Below are positions 8,988-17,832 of a DNA stretch of 64,000 nt, one piece after another. A program made the position numbers and the translations under genes. The first letter of the stretch is position 1. Every line of letters starts with the position of its first letter. The DNA comes from Methanococcoides alaskense (lineage in GTDB: Archaea; Halobacteriota; Methanosarcinia; Methanosarcinales; Methanosarcinaceae): positions 62,001 through 126,000 of the forward strand of contig NZ_JAQFFK010000001.1 of the NCBI RefSeq assembly GCF_027594145.1. The letters are read 5' to 3'. Below the pieces are notes generated by a model. The model had not been told where the DNA came from and did not search any database. It was given only the letters and a program-made list of their open reading frames with translations.

Positions 8988-9983
8988 CTGAAAAAAATCA
9001 CAGCAATTACATTCATATCTATCATGCTGGTTGCAGCAGTATTCCTGTCAGGATGCACTTCTGCACCAGATGATGGAACTTTGACCGAAATTAACATTGG
9101 CTATCAGCCAAGCACACACCAGATATCATACATGACGGCTTTCGAGAATGGCTGGTGGCATGAGGATCTTGCACCATTTGGCATCACGACCATAAATGAA
9201 TTTGAGTTTCCTACCGGCACTCCTGAAATGCATTCAATGATCGCAGGAAACATTGATGTTGCATACGTTGGTGCAGCACCTGTTATTTCCGCACTCAGTA
9301 CTGGACTTGATGCAAAGATCGTCGCAGCAGTGAACACACAGGGTTCCGATCTTGTACTCAGAAATGAGTTCAAGTATGATGGTCCTGCAGACCTTAAAGG
9401 TCTAAAGATCGCAACTTTCCCACCGGGAACGATACAGGATACCATCTTCAAGGACTGGTTGATCGAGAACGGTCTTGAACTTGGTACAGATGTCGAAGTT
9501 GTCGCAATGGGTCCTGGGGACGCAACCGCTGCTCTTGCAGCAGGTCAGGTAGACGGTGTATTCCTGCCACACCCTGCACCAACGTTCATTGAAGCGGAAG
9601 GTTCCGGTCGTTCAGTTGTTGCATCCGGGGAAATACTTGCAGACCATGCATGTTGTGTGCTTGTGGTCAGTGGGGATCTTATCAGGAACAACCCTGAACT
9701 GGTCGAACAGATCGTAAAGACCCACATCAAGGCTATAGAGTATGATAATATCAACATCGAAGATGCAGCGAACACATTTGCTAACAAGCAGGGTGTTGAC
9801 AATGCAACTGTCCTTCAGTCCCTTGAAAACTGGGATGGTGTCTGGTCAGCTGACCCACGTCCGCTTGTGAATTCTACAGTAGAATACGCAAACTTCCAGT
9901 ATGAGCTTGGTTATATCGACAGCCAGCTTACAGAAGAGGATATCTTTGACGTGAGCTTCTACGAGAAGGTCTCTGAAGAGTAA
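8988..9983 (+). CDS. ABC transporter substrate-binding lipoprotein (NitT/TauT/SsuA type)
   Basis: Extracellular solute-binding protein for a nitrate/sulfonate/taurine-type importer. The best start is CTG at 8988, seven bases after SD GGAGG. It gives a complete lipoprotein signal peptide, (M)KKITAITFISIM...FLSGC, with lipidated Cys23. The first in-frame ATG (9024) would cut into the signal peptide. The NMT1/SsuA-like body shows INIGYQPSTHQISYMTAF near the N-terminus, the DLKGLKIATFPPGT hinge region, and a C-terminal Tyr/Trp-rich part. Substrate is not predictable; sulfonates, taurine, nitrate or pyrimidine precursors are all possible. The permease follows after about 80 bases. Confidence 0.88.
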   Translation: MKKITAITFISIMLVAAVFLSGCTSAPDDGTLTEINIGYQPSTHQISYMTAFENGWWHEDLAPFGITTINEFEFPTGTPEMHSMIAGNIDVAYVGAAPVISALSTGLDAKIVAAVNTQGSDLVLRNEFKYDGPADLKGLKIATFPPGTIQDTIFKDWLIENGLELGTDVEVVAMGPGDATAALAAGQVDGVFLPHPAPTFIEAEGSGRSVVASGEILADHACCVLVVSGDLIRNNPELVEQIVKTHIKAIEYDNINIEDAANTFANKQGVDNATVLQSLENWDGVWSADPRPLVNSTVEYANFQYELGYIDSQLTEEDIFDVSFYEKVSEE

Positions 9984-10062
9984 ATAGCAACATACATTAA
10001 TGAACAGAACATTTAACCGCCGGAATTGAGGGTTATGTCCCTCGATCATCGAAGGAGGTATC

Positions 10063-10851
10063 ATGAGTAAAGCCGGCACAAAAGGACTACGTGAAAGAGG
10101 GATTGAAATATTATCCGTTACGGTAGCCATTATCATATGGCAACTGATAGCAGACCTCGTGGTAAACAATAAGTTCATCCTGCCAAGCTTTACTGATGTT
10201 CTGTTCGCTTTTATCAGGATAATTGAAGGGGGTGTCCTCTTCACTGATCTTGCAACAAGTCTGCTTCATTTTGGAATTGGAATTATTTCTGCACTTTTAA
10301 TAGGGATTCCCATAGGGGTGGCCATGGGCTGGTTCAAGACTGTGAACCGTGCATTGGACCCTCTGATCGAGATAATTCGTCCTATTCCACCACTTGCATG
10401 GATCCCCTTTGCCATAGTCTGGTTCGGTCTGACCCACACTTCCGCAGGGTTCGTGGTCTTTATTGGGGCGGTCTTCCCTGTTATTATCAACACATTCGAT
10501 GGCTTCAAAAGTGTTCCGAAGATCTATGTGGAAGCTGCCAAAGTGCTGGGCTGCATGAGCAGTGGGTCGCTTATACGCCACGTTGCATTACCGTCTGCCC
10601 TGCCTTCAATTGCTTCAGGCATCCGTATTTCAATGGGTGTCGGTTGGATGTGTCTGGTCGCAGCGGAGATGTTCGGCGTAAGTACGAACGGGCTTGGTTA
10701 CAAGATCTGGTGGCACTACTATCTGCACCAGATGGATTTCGTTCTTGTTTATATGCTGATACTTGGCTTCCTGGGCCTTTTCATTGATAGACTGTTCAGG
10801 TGGTATGTTGATGGACATCTTCTTAAATGGCGTGCAGGAGTTGTGGTATAA
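10063..10851 (+). CDS. ABC transporter permease (SsuC/TauC type)
   Basis: Inner-membrane permease of 262 aa with about six hydrophobic helices. It has a clear EAA loop (EAAKVLG, then LPSALPSIASGIR) around residues 155-190, which contacts the ATPase. It is preceded by SD GAAGGAGG. Its TAA stop shares one base with the ATPase start (TAATG at 10849-10853), so translation is probably coupled. It forms one importer with the binding protein upstream and the ATPase downstream. Confidence 0.92.
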   Translation: MSKAGTKGLRERGIEILSVTVAIIIWQLIADLVVNNKFILPSFTDVLFAFIRIIEGGVLFTDLATSLLHFGIGIISALLIGIPIGVAMGWFKTVNRALDPLIEIIRPIPPLAWIPFAIVWFGLTHTSAGFVVFIGAVFPVIINTFDGFKSVPKIYVEAAKVLGCMSSGSLIRHVALPSALPSIASGIRISMGVGWMCLVAAEMFGVSTNGLGYKIWWHYYLHQMDFVLVYMLILGFLGLFIDRLFRWYVDGHLLKWRAGVVV

Positions 10852-11609
10852 TGGGTGAGGTAAAAGTCTCCGGTATCTCGGTGGCGTTTGAGAAAGAGAA
10901 CGGTGAGTCCACCCTTGCACTTGATAATGTTGACCTTGAAATAAAGGACAAGGAATTTGTCTGTTTCATAGGTCCTTCGGGCTGTGGAAAAACAACACTT
11001 CTCAGGACCATCGCAGGGCTTGAAAGACCGGATAAGGGGCAGATAACCCTTGATGGTGAGGATATTACCATTCCGGATTCGACAAGAGGGATGGTATTTC
11101 AGGAGTATTCTCTTTTCCCCTGGAGGACTGTCATCCAGAACATTACCTTTGGGCCTCATATGAAGGGTATCTCCAAGAACAAAACACTTGAAGTGGCTGA
11201 AAAATACTTAAAGCTCGTAGGCCTTGAACAGTTCCGGAACAGCTATCCGTATGAACTCTCCGGTGGAATGCGGCAAAGGGTGGCCATTGCACGAGCTCTT
11301 GCGAACGAGCCCAAGGTCCTTCTTATGGACGAACCGTTCGGGGCTCTGGATGCACAGACAAGGAACACCTTGCAAAAAGAGCTGCTTCAGGTTTGGGCAA
11401 AGTACCAGATAACAATCGTTTTTGTGACCCATAGTGTGGACGAAGCGGTTTTCCTTGCGGACAAGATCGTTGTGATGAGCGCAAGACCTGGCAGGATCAA
11501 GAAAGTCATAAACGTTGATCTTCCAAGACCTAGGGAAAGGACAAGTTCCGAGGCAAATGAGTTACGTAACCAGCTTTTGAAAATGCTGGCAGAAGAGCGG
11601 CGTAACTAA
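10851..11609 (+). CDS. ABC transporter ATP-binding protein (SsuB/TauB type)
   Basis: ATPase of the NitT/TauT-type importer, 252 aa from this ATG. An in-frame ATG at 10827 lies inside the permease and lacks an SD. The ATG at 10851 follows GGAG at 10837-10840. Visible motifs: Walker A GPSGCGKTT (residues 41-49), Q-loop VFQEYSLFPW, signature LSGGMRQR, Walker B VLLMDEPFGALD and the switch His in FVTHSVDEA. It is the last gene of the three-gene operon. The next gene converges from the opposite strand 14 bases away. Confidence 0.95.
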   Translation: MGEVKVSGISVAFEKENGESTLALDNVDLEIKDKEFVCFIGPSGCGKTTLLRTIAGLERPDKGQITLDGEDITIPDSTRGMVFQEYSLFPWRTVIQNITFGPHMKGISKNKTLEVAEKYLKLVGLEQFRNSYPYELSGGMRQRVAIARALANEPKVLLMDEPFGALDAQTRNTLQKELLQVWAKYQITIVFVTHSVDEAVFLADKIVVMSARPGRIKKVINVDLPRPRERTSSEANELRNQLLKMLAEERRN

Positions 11610-11623
11610 CTTTAACAAATGTA

Positions 11624-12058
11624 TTACATCTCGGAACGAACAATAAGCTTTGTTCCGGATTCTATTTCTTTTATAGCGACCTTTCCTATAAGCTCTAAAG
11701 CAGTAGCAGCTTTAACGAACTTTACCTGACAACCTGGTCTGATGGACATTCCATTTCCACATATTGCCGATCCTCCAACCTTTACGTTGTCAAGCATTGT
11801 AAGATCATTCACAATCTCAATGTTCCCGCTTATCTCACAACGTGTGCTTATGAGGGCATCATTTGCTTTGATATTACCTTTAACCAATGATTCTTTTCCA
11901 AGTTGTAGTGATCCACTTACTTCCAGATCTTTCCAGAAGTTCGCACCAAACCCTACGATCATGTTACCATCTATCTTGATGCTATTTTCAAAGAAGGCTT
12001 TTCTACGGATAATGTAAGTATTTGTATCTGCATGGTATCTGATAAATTTCTCATCCAT
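11624..12058 (-). CDS. Bactofilin-like (polymer-forming cytoskeletal) protein
   Basis: A 144-aa protein made mostly of short beta-strand repeats (IDGNMIVGFGANFWKDLEVS, LVKGNIKANDALIS, ISGNIEIVNDLTML, VKVGGSAICGNGM). This is the pattern of the right-handed beta-helix bactofilin/DUF583 family. Bacterial members polymerise and act in cell shape; the archaeal role is unknown. There is no signal peptide or membrane helix. It is a single gene, convergent with the ABC operon. Confidence 0.65.
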   Translation of the reverse strand: MDEKFIRYHADTNTYIIRRKAFFENSIKIDGNMIVGFGANFWKDLEVSGSLQLGKESLVKGNIKANDALISTRCEISGNIEIVNDLTMLDNVKVGGSAICGNGMSIRPGCQVKFVKAATALELIGKVAIKEIESGTKLIVRSEM

Positions 12059-12177
12059 CTATATCCACATCCGTGATCTTGAAAGGGTGATAGCTCTATC
12101 TCATATATATGTTCTATCAGTGCTTTAGTTACTGTCTTTTTCTTTATATATTCTATTGTTTTCTATCAGCATCGATC

Positions 12178-12753
12178 TCAGTATGCTTTAAACAGAACTT
12201 CTTCCAGTTCTCTCTTTGGAACATGATGGCATCCGTTCTCATCACGCCAGTATCTAATATCATGCTCTTCTCCGGTTTCCTCGATAACGATCTCTTCTGC
12301 CGGGATGCCCATTGCCAGTACCAGCATGATCTCGAGTTCGGGAGGTACCTCAAGTTCATCTCTCAGCACTTCCTTGTTAACAGAACCAATGACACAGCTT
12401 CCAATACCTTTCTCCATGGCCGCAAGGCGTATGTTCTGCAAAGCAATTCCTGTGTCATATCTTGCATCGGGTCTTATTCTCGTATCATCGAGTATGATGA
12501 TGTAAGCGGCTGGTCTTTCACCTTCAGCAGGTCCTTTCCATTCGTGAAGATATCCTGCCCATCCAAGCTGTTCGAATATTATTGCGTTTGTTCCCGGATC
12601 GGATGAAATGATATATTTCAGTGGCTGGCTGTTGGTAGCTGAAGCTGAGACTCTTGCAATATTGATAAGTTCTGTTAACATTTCTTTTGAAATAACATCG
12701 CTCTGTTTAAATCTTCTATAACATCTTGTCCTGAGAACAAGTTCACTTAGCAT
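12178..12753 (-). CDS. Nitroreductase family protein
   Basis: FMN-dependent oxidoreductase-like protein of 191 aa. The N-terminal signature RTRCYRRFKQ, the ASATNSQPLKYI segment (FMN/substrate site) and the C-terminal ALAMGIPAEE-like LVLAMGIPAEEI are characteristic. The start ATG follows SD GAGGTGA by five bases. The substrate is unknown. It is divergent from the histidine kinase across 241 bases that hold AT-rich promoter-like sequence but no gene. Confidence 0.88.
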   Translation of the reverse strand: MLSELVLRTRCYRRFKQSDVISKEMLTELINIARVSASATNSQPLKYIISSDPGTNAIIFEQLGWAGYLHEWKGPAEGERPAAYIIILDDTRIRPDARYDTGIALQNIRLAAMEKGIGSCVIGSVNKEVLRDELEVPPELEIMLVLAMGIPAEEIVIEETGEEHDIRYWRDENGCHHVPKRELEEVLFKAY

Positions 12754-12994
12754 TTGTTCACCTCATATTGTCATTTGGTTGAGTGATCTGAATAGATATT
12801 AGTTAAAACACTAGATACATTACTATAGACTTTAAAATCTATTTTTAGGTCTCTTGAGGTATTTTAAATTGTTCTCCTATGTCCTAATATATTATGTGAA
12901 TAATATTACATACGGTACATCTAAATTTTGATCTACTACTAATGTAGGTTTAAATGTTGATATATACGTGGTTAACTATGTTCTCTAACAGTAA

Positions 12995-15547
12995 TTGATA
13001 TTGGATGGATCATTGGTGACAAGAAATCTTATATTATTTCATGTAAGTGCAGATGGGACCATATTAAGCTACAACTCTTCTGAATGCGTGCAATTACTCG
13101 TAGAGCCTGAATATTTCATGGGCAAGAACATAAGTGATATTTTACCTTCAGACGTTTCCGAGAAAGCGAAAAGCTGCATCAAAGACGTTATGATCACAGG
13201 CGATATGCGCGATATGCAATATCAACTTCAGTTAGGGGGAGAATTGCATGATCTTGAAGCTACATTCGTTCTTGAAAGCAAAGACCGTCTTATAGTGATC
13301 ATAAAGGATGTAACAGAACAACTGTCAACTCATAATAAGCTTGTTGAAAGTGAAAAAAAGTATCGTCTCCTTGCTGATAATACGATCGATGTCATCTGGC
13401 AACTGGATATGTCTTTGTATTTTACTTATGTCAATCGTTCAGTGCTCGATGTTACAGGGTACTCGGTAGATGAAGTGATAGGCTCTAAACTTTCGATGCT
13501 TTTTACACCGGAAGAATTTGGCAGAGTTATTAGCCTTATCAATAATGAAAAGTGTAAAAAAGGCGAAATTCTTTCTTTTGAAACATATCTTATCCGCAAA
13601 GATGGTACTTTGCTTCCAATTGATATTACTGGCAAGATTGTTCTTAATGAAAACCAGCTTCCTATCTGTATTCAGGGTAGGACAAGGGACATAAGTGCAT
13701 ATGTTGAAGCAAGGAATGCTTTGCTTGATAGGAACAATCGGTTCAGGTCCTTGTTCGAGAACTCAAACGATGCGATCTTCATTCACACCTTTGATGGTAC
13801 TATTCTCGATGTGAACAACAAAGCATGTGAACTCATTGGTTATTCAAAGGATGTCTTCAAAACCAAAGATCTTCGGTTTCTACTTCCTGATGGTCTTGAA
13901 TACGAGGCAAAAGAACATCTGGATGATGTTATTGGAAACAGTTCGTCCAGATTTGAATCTCGTTTCAAGAAAGCCGATGATAGCATTATTGATGTCGAGG
14001 TAAGCGTTTCAGTTATCGATGAAGATACAAAGATCATGCAGGGAATTGTCCGCGATATCACTGAGCGAAAAAATGCAGAAAAAGAGCTTCAGGAAAAAGA
14101 AAATCGTTTTGAAGCATTGGTTGCTAACATTCCGGGTGCAACATATCGTTGCAAACATGATGCGGATTATACCATGGAGTATATCAGCAAAGAAATAACT
14201 GCGATGACAGGTTATCCTGCATCGGACCTCATTGGGAGTTCAGTCCGCACTTTTGCCAGTCTTATCCATCCAGATGACGTTGAAATGGTAGCTAATGCCA
14301 TAGATAGGTCCCTTACAGAAGAACGTCCTTATTTTACGATCCTGTATCGTGTTCTTGATTCTCAGAGTAATGTTCATCATGTGTTCGAAAGAGGCAGGGG
14401 TATCTTTGAGAATGGGAAGTTGATGTTCTTTGATGGTATCATCTTTGATATAAGTGATCAGAAAGAGATGGGCCAGAAAATTCGGCTTTTCAAGACCATC
14501 GTTGATGGGGCTGGATATGGTGTATCCATAAAAGATGTCACTGGCAAGATCATTTATGTGAATGAAATCTTTGCACAAATGCATGGCTTTGATACTGATG
14601 AGCTTATGGACTCACATATTTCTTTACTTCGAAATGATAATGCGGTCTGTGAAGGTGGGCCTCAAAAAGCTTCAAAAGGTTATGATATGAATGAAGTTCT
14701 CAGGGTCCGAAAAGATGGCAGTGAATTCCCGGCCCTCATGAATTGCTTTGTGATCATGGATGATAGCAACGAACCTGTATATTTCTCGAACACCGTGATC
14801 GACATAACTGAACGTAAAAGGTCCGAGCTTATCACTCATCAGGCAATGGAAGTGGCTGAAAATGCAAACCGGACAAAAAGTGAATTTCTTGCTAACATGA
14901 GCCATGAACTCAGAACTCCTCTTAATTCTGTCATAGGGTTTTCGGATGTGCTTTTAACTGAGAACTTTGGTCAGTTGAACGATAAACAGACCAAGTATAT
15001 GAAGAATATTTCTTCCAGTGGAACTCATCTGCTCAATCTGATCCAGGACATCCTTGACATCTCCAAAATAGAGGCTGGAAAGCTTGGACTTACCTATGAG
15101 AAGTTCTCTGTCCCGCCCACGATAAATGAAGTTGTGTTGTCGATGTCGGACTTTGCTAAGAGCAAACAGGTTTCTGTCACGGTTCACAATAATGGAGTTG
15201 ACATGATCACTGCTGACAGGACAAAGTTCAAGCAGATACTGTACAACCTCCTGAATAACTCATTGAAGTTTTCGACCAAAAATGGTTATGTGAAAATCCA
15301 CACAGAGATAATCGATGACATGCTGGAACTATGTGTTCGGGATAATGGGGTTGGTATTCCAGAGGACAAGATGGGTCATCTGTTCGATCAATTCTATCAG
15401 GCGGATGCTTCCTCTTCACGCCAGTATGGTGGAGCTGGTCTTGGTCTTACACTTGTCAAGCAGTTCGCTGATATGCATGGTGGGGATGTGCATGTGGAAA
15501 GTAAGGAGTCTGTTGGGACTACTGTCTATGTGCGTATCCCAAAGTGA
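12995..15547 (+). CDS. Multi-PAS sensor histidine kinase
   Basis: Cytoplasmic sensor kinase of about 850 aa with no membrane helix. By eye there are five PAS/PAC units (about residues 5-110, 120-240, 248-360, 368-490, 495-615). Each ends in a PAC-like DIT/DIS motif, for example VRDITERKNAEKEL. Then come a HisKA domain with the H-box MSHELRTPLNSV (His near residue 635) and an HATPase domain with N box, DNGVGIPEDKMG and GGAGLGLTLVKQF. The start is uncertain: TTG at 12995, TTG at 13001 or GTG at 13016, none with a clear SD. No response regulator is adjacent; the receiver-domain protein at 50.4 kb is a possible but unproven partner. It overlaps the convergent gene by 29 bases. Confidence 0.9.
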   Translation: MILDGSLVTRNLILFHVSADGTILSYNSSECVQLLVEPEYFMGKNISDILPSDVSEKAKSCIKDVMITGDMRDMQYQLQLGGELHDLEATFVLESKDRLIVIIKDVTEQLSTHNKLVESEKKYRLLADNTIDVIWQLDMSLYFTYVNRSVLDVTGYSVDEVIGSKLSMLFTPEEFGRVISLINNEKCKKGEILSFETYLIRKDGTLLPIDITGKIVLNENQLPICIQGRTRDISAYVEARNALLDRNNRFRSLFENSNDAIFIHTFDGTILDVNNKACELIGYSKDVFKTKDLRFLLPDGLEYEAKEHLDDVIGNSSSRFESRFKKADDSIIDVEVSVSVIDEDTKIMQGIVRDITERKNAEKELQEKENRFEALVANIPGATYRCKHDADYTMEYISKEITAMTGYPASDLIGSSVRTFASLIHPDDVEMVANAIDRSLTEERPYFTILYRVLDSQSNVHHVFERGRGIFENGKLMFFDGIIFDISDQKEMGQKIRLFKTIVDGAGYGVSIKDVTGKIIYVNEIFAQMHGFDTDELMDSHISLLRNDNAVCEGGPQKASKGYDMNEVLRVRKDGSEFPALMNCFVIMDDSNEPVYFSNTVIDITERKRSELITHQAMEVAENANRTKSEFLANMSHELRTPLNSVIGFSDVLLTENFGQLNDKQTKYMKNISSSGTHLLNLIQDILDISKIEAGKLGLTYEKFSVPPTINEVVLSMSDFAKSKQVSVTVHNNGVDMITADRTKFKQILYNLLNNSLKFSTKNGYVKIHTEIIDDMLELCVRDNGVGIPEDKMGHLFDQFYQADASSSRQYGGAGLGLTLVKQFADMHGGDVHVESKESVGTTVYVRIPK

Positions 15548-16223
15548 TAAGTGAAAGTGCGGTTGCAGTAATATTTCCATCATTCTTTCCCCATGAACCA
15601 TTGCTGTTCTGTCTGGACATTAGCCATTTGAGCGATGTGTCAAGTTCTTCTTTCAAACCGACAATAGCCAATGCCTGTATTACCAGATTGCTGGTCGAGA
15701 TGAATTTCCAACCACCGTCTTCATCTCTCTCCGACAAGATCCATTTGACACGTTCTTCTATAAAGTCAGTGAAAGGCTTCTCTTTTGTCAGATCTTCCTG
15801 CTTTACAAGAGTGGTGATGATAAGGGATGTAGTGCCTACATGTTCCCATTTTTCACCATAGTTCTCAACAAGCCACTTGCACCCTTTCATTTCAGGGATG
15901 CCCATCTCTGCAAGGGCTATTAATGCATAGGTTGTGTCGTAAACATTGTTCTCCCATGAACCGTTGTTCTCCCTTTTTGAAAGCAACCATTGCCCATATT
16001 TCTCAAGGTCGAAGTTGGAAGATGCAAGGCTGGAACAAGCTCTTGCAGTCTCTCTTATTGAATTGTCCCAGTTGTTTTTACTTTTAAGCTGGATAAGTTT
16101 TGTAGGAAATTCATTTTCCACACCCCATAGTTTGAATGCAGTAATGAGGCGTGATAATTCCTTTGCAGTGGATATCTCCTGTTCTCTTATCCACCCAAAT
16201 GCATCTTGTATCATCCCTTCCAT
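15519..16223 (-). CDS. Prenyltransferase/squalene-cyclase-like repeat protein
   Basis: A 234-aa alpha/alpha-barrel repeat protein. It carries QW-like repeats typical of the terpene cyclase/prenyltransferase superfamily (SKRENNGSWENNVYDTTYAL, SERDEDGGWKFISTSNLVIQ, SRQNSNGSWGKNDGNITATA). It has no DXDD catalytic motif and is far shorter than a squalene cyclase (over 600 aa), so catalysis as a cyclase is unlikely; a binding or scaffolding role is possible. Its stop is TAG, the only conventional terminal TAG I found in the window. The stop lies inside the 3' end of the histidine kinase on the other strand. Confidence 0.75.
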   Translation of the reverse strand: MEGMIQDAFGWIREQEISTAKELSRLITAFKLWGVENEFPTKLIQLKSKNNWDNSIRETARACSSLASSNFDLEKYGQWLLSKRENNGSWENNVYDTTYALIALAEMGIPEMKGCKWLVENYGEKWEHVGTTSLIITTLVKQEDLTKEKPFTDFIEERVKWILSERDEDGGWKFISTSNLVIQALAIVGLKEELDTSLKWLMSRQNSNGSWGKNDGNITATALSLITLGYAHRQ

Positions 16224-16394
16224 GTGCTAAAAGATGTCTACATCGTTATTTAGTGTTTTTACTCTGGAAGTTTATGTTGTGATATATATTTTGGTGATCG
16301 GATGGTATAGAATAAGTATATGATGGAGATTAATGGAGATGGGGATCGTGGTCAAAAGAATGGTTGAATAAAAGAAATAAAGAAAGAAATTGAT

Positions 16395-16424
16395 GACATG
16401 CACTCGTTTTACAAAGTACATGTC
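16395..16424 (-). terminator. Stem-loop with T-rich tail after mrp
   Basis: On the minus strand, GACATGTAC (16424-16416) pairs with GTGCATGTC (16403-16395), nine positions with one wobble. It is followed by T-rich sequence (AATTTCTTTCTTTATTTC). It lies ten bases beyond the mrp stop, in the right place for a terminator. Confidence 0.5.
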
Positions 16425-16433
16425 TTCTTAATA

Positions 16434-17276
16434 TCATTTAACAAACTCTTCCACAGCGTCTACGACCTTGTTAAAGTGGATGTACCATTCTGAATCGCTC
16501 TTGATATCAATGTGTACGTGTCCGCTGTCTCCGGCAGCTGCAACTTCTGTCTCGATGGGTAATGTACCAAGCACTTTCACACCAAAGTCCTCGGCTGCTT
16601 TTGCAACTCCGCCTGAGCCGAACACATATATCTTCTCATTACAGTGTGGGCAGACGATTCCGCTCATGTTCTCGACCATTCCAATTACTGGTACTTTGAT
16701 TATTTTGGCGAAATTGAGCGATTTTCGGACACTTGTGAGGGCTACTTCCTGTGGAGTTGTGACCACAATAGCACCGGTCATGTTACCGATCAGTTGTGAG
16801 ATGCTCAGTGGTTCATCTCCTGTTCCAGGCGGAAGGTCAATGATAAGGTAGTCGAGCACTCCCCAGTCCACTTCTTCAAGGAACTGCTTGATGGCACTCA
16901 TCTTTGCCGGTCCTCTCCAGATGACTGGAGAATCGTTGCTGTCAAGGAGAAGTCCTATTGACATTATTTTCAGATAATCATTAACTTTTACGGGAACAAT
17001 ACCTTTTTCACTGACCATGGGTTTTTCATTCTCCACACCGAACATCTTTGGTATGGTCGGTCCGTGAATGTCACTGTCAAGGAGTCCCACTGAGTATCCG
17101 CGTTCTGCAAGGGCTGCAGCAAGGTTGGCTGAGACCGTGCTTTTTCCAACGCCTCCTTTTCCGCTCATTACCATTATCTTATTCTTGATCCCTCTGAGGT
17201 TGGTAACGAGCTTTGGTTCCTCAGGCTTGGCATTTAGTAGACTTTCTGATGATTGGATATTGGATGACATTTTCAT
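16434..17276 (-). CDS. Mrp/NBP35-family Fe-S cluster carrier ATPase
   Basis: P-loop ATPase of 280 aa that binds and transfers 4Fe-4S clusters (ApbC/Nbp35/Mrp family). The deviant Walker A, MSGKGGVGKST, is at residues 37-47. Next come LLDSDIHGPTIPKMFG, the switch region IDLPPGTGDEPLS, and the cluster-binding CPHC of VCPHCNEKIYVFGSGG. The annotated start gives MKMSSN; the second Met (17270) is equally possible. It sits 32 bases downstream of the DUF134 gene on the same strand, a probable two-gene unit. Confidence 0.92.
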   Translation of the reverse strand: MKMSSNIQSSESLLNAKPEEPKLVTNLRGIKNKIMVMSGKGGVGKSTVSANLAAALAERGYSVGLLDSDIHGPTIPKMFGVENEKPMVSEKGIVPVKVNDYLKIMSIGLLLDSNDSPVIWRGPAKMSAIKQFLEEVDWGVLDYLIIDLPPGTGDEPLSISQLIGNMTGAIVVTTPQEVALTSVRKSLNFAKIIKVPVIGMVENMSGIVCPHCNEKIYVFGSGGVAKAAEDFGVKVLGTLPIETEVAAAGDSGHVHIDIKSDSEWYIHFNKVVDAVEEFVK

Positions 17277-17308
17277 TCTCCTTGTGATAATGTTGTTCCT
17301 GTTATAGG

Positions 17309-17650
17309 TTATTCTGACCGTTTCTGGTTGTTGATGTCGACATAGTTTCCGCCCTTTATCTCAATAGCTTTACCTGTGGTCAATGCCAGTGCGATCTTTT
17401 TCCTTGCATTTTTCAGGTCTTCCCAGAATGCACGCCTTGAGATCCCCATTTTTGTTGCTGCTTCCTGTTGTTGCAAGTCTTCAAGATCTACTAGCCTCAG
17501 GGCTTCCAGCTCTTCTAATGCAAGAGAAACTACTTCCAGTTCAATAAGTTTTACTCCTCTTGGTTTGAAATAGAGTATATCGGGGTTACATTCCACTCTT
17601 CTAGGGTTTTTTGGTCTTCCTCTGCATGTCATAACATCTTGTATTCCCAT
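17309..17650 (-). CDS. DUF134 (UPF0251) family DNA-binding protein
   Basis: A 113-aa member of the DUF134 family. The N-terminus [13 protein letters not shown] starts the conserved region, so translation may begin at the internal Met (residue 7) rather than at MGIQDV. The central helix-turn-helix, [18 protein letters not shown], resembles sigma-70 region 4, so DNA binding is likely. It is paired with the Mrp-type Fe-S carrier downstream. Its target is unknown; a link to Fe-S or redox state would be inference from context only. Confidence 0.85.
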   Translation of the reverse strand: MGIQDVMTCRGRPKNPRRVECNPDILYFKPRGVKLIELEVVSLALEELEALRLVDLEDLQQQEAATKMGISRRAFWEDLKNARKKIALALTTGKAIEIKGGNYVDINNQKRSE

Positions 17651-17832
17651 CTTCTAACTTCTATATAATAAATTCCCAAAAGCTTTTTATATTTCTTCAC
17701 ATACGTTTAAAAACATTGATATTTGGTCAATTTTCAGAGTTTGAATGAACGTTTTTATCCCGGAGAGGCAAAAGGCTATTATGTATTTTCACAGTTAATA
17801 TATTAGAACTTTAATTTTAGGAGATACTGTAC

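Noticed and set aside
12109..12606. Plus-strand 165-aa ORF with Cys/Phe-rich start
   Set aside because: Antisense to the nitroreductase gene, which has an SD and clear family motifs.
15462..15521. Read-through of the TAG ending the repeat protein as another pyrrolysine site
   Set aside because: The frame beyond TAG is only the antisense of the kinase, rich in His/Pro/Gln, and adds no recognisable repeat; normal termination is more likely.
17651..17832. Possible replication origin upstream of cdc6
   Set aside because: No repeated origin-recognition-box-like motif or AT-rich unwinding element flanked by repeats could be seen.
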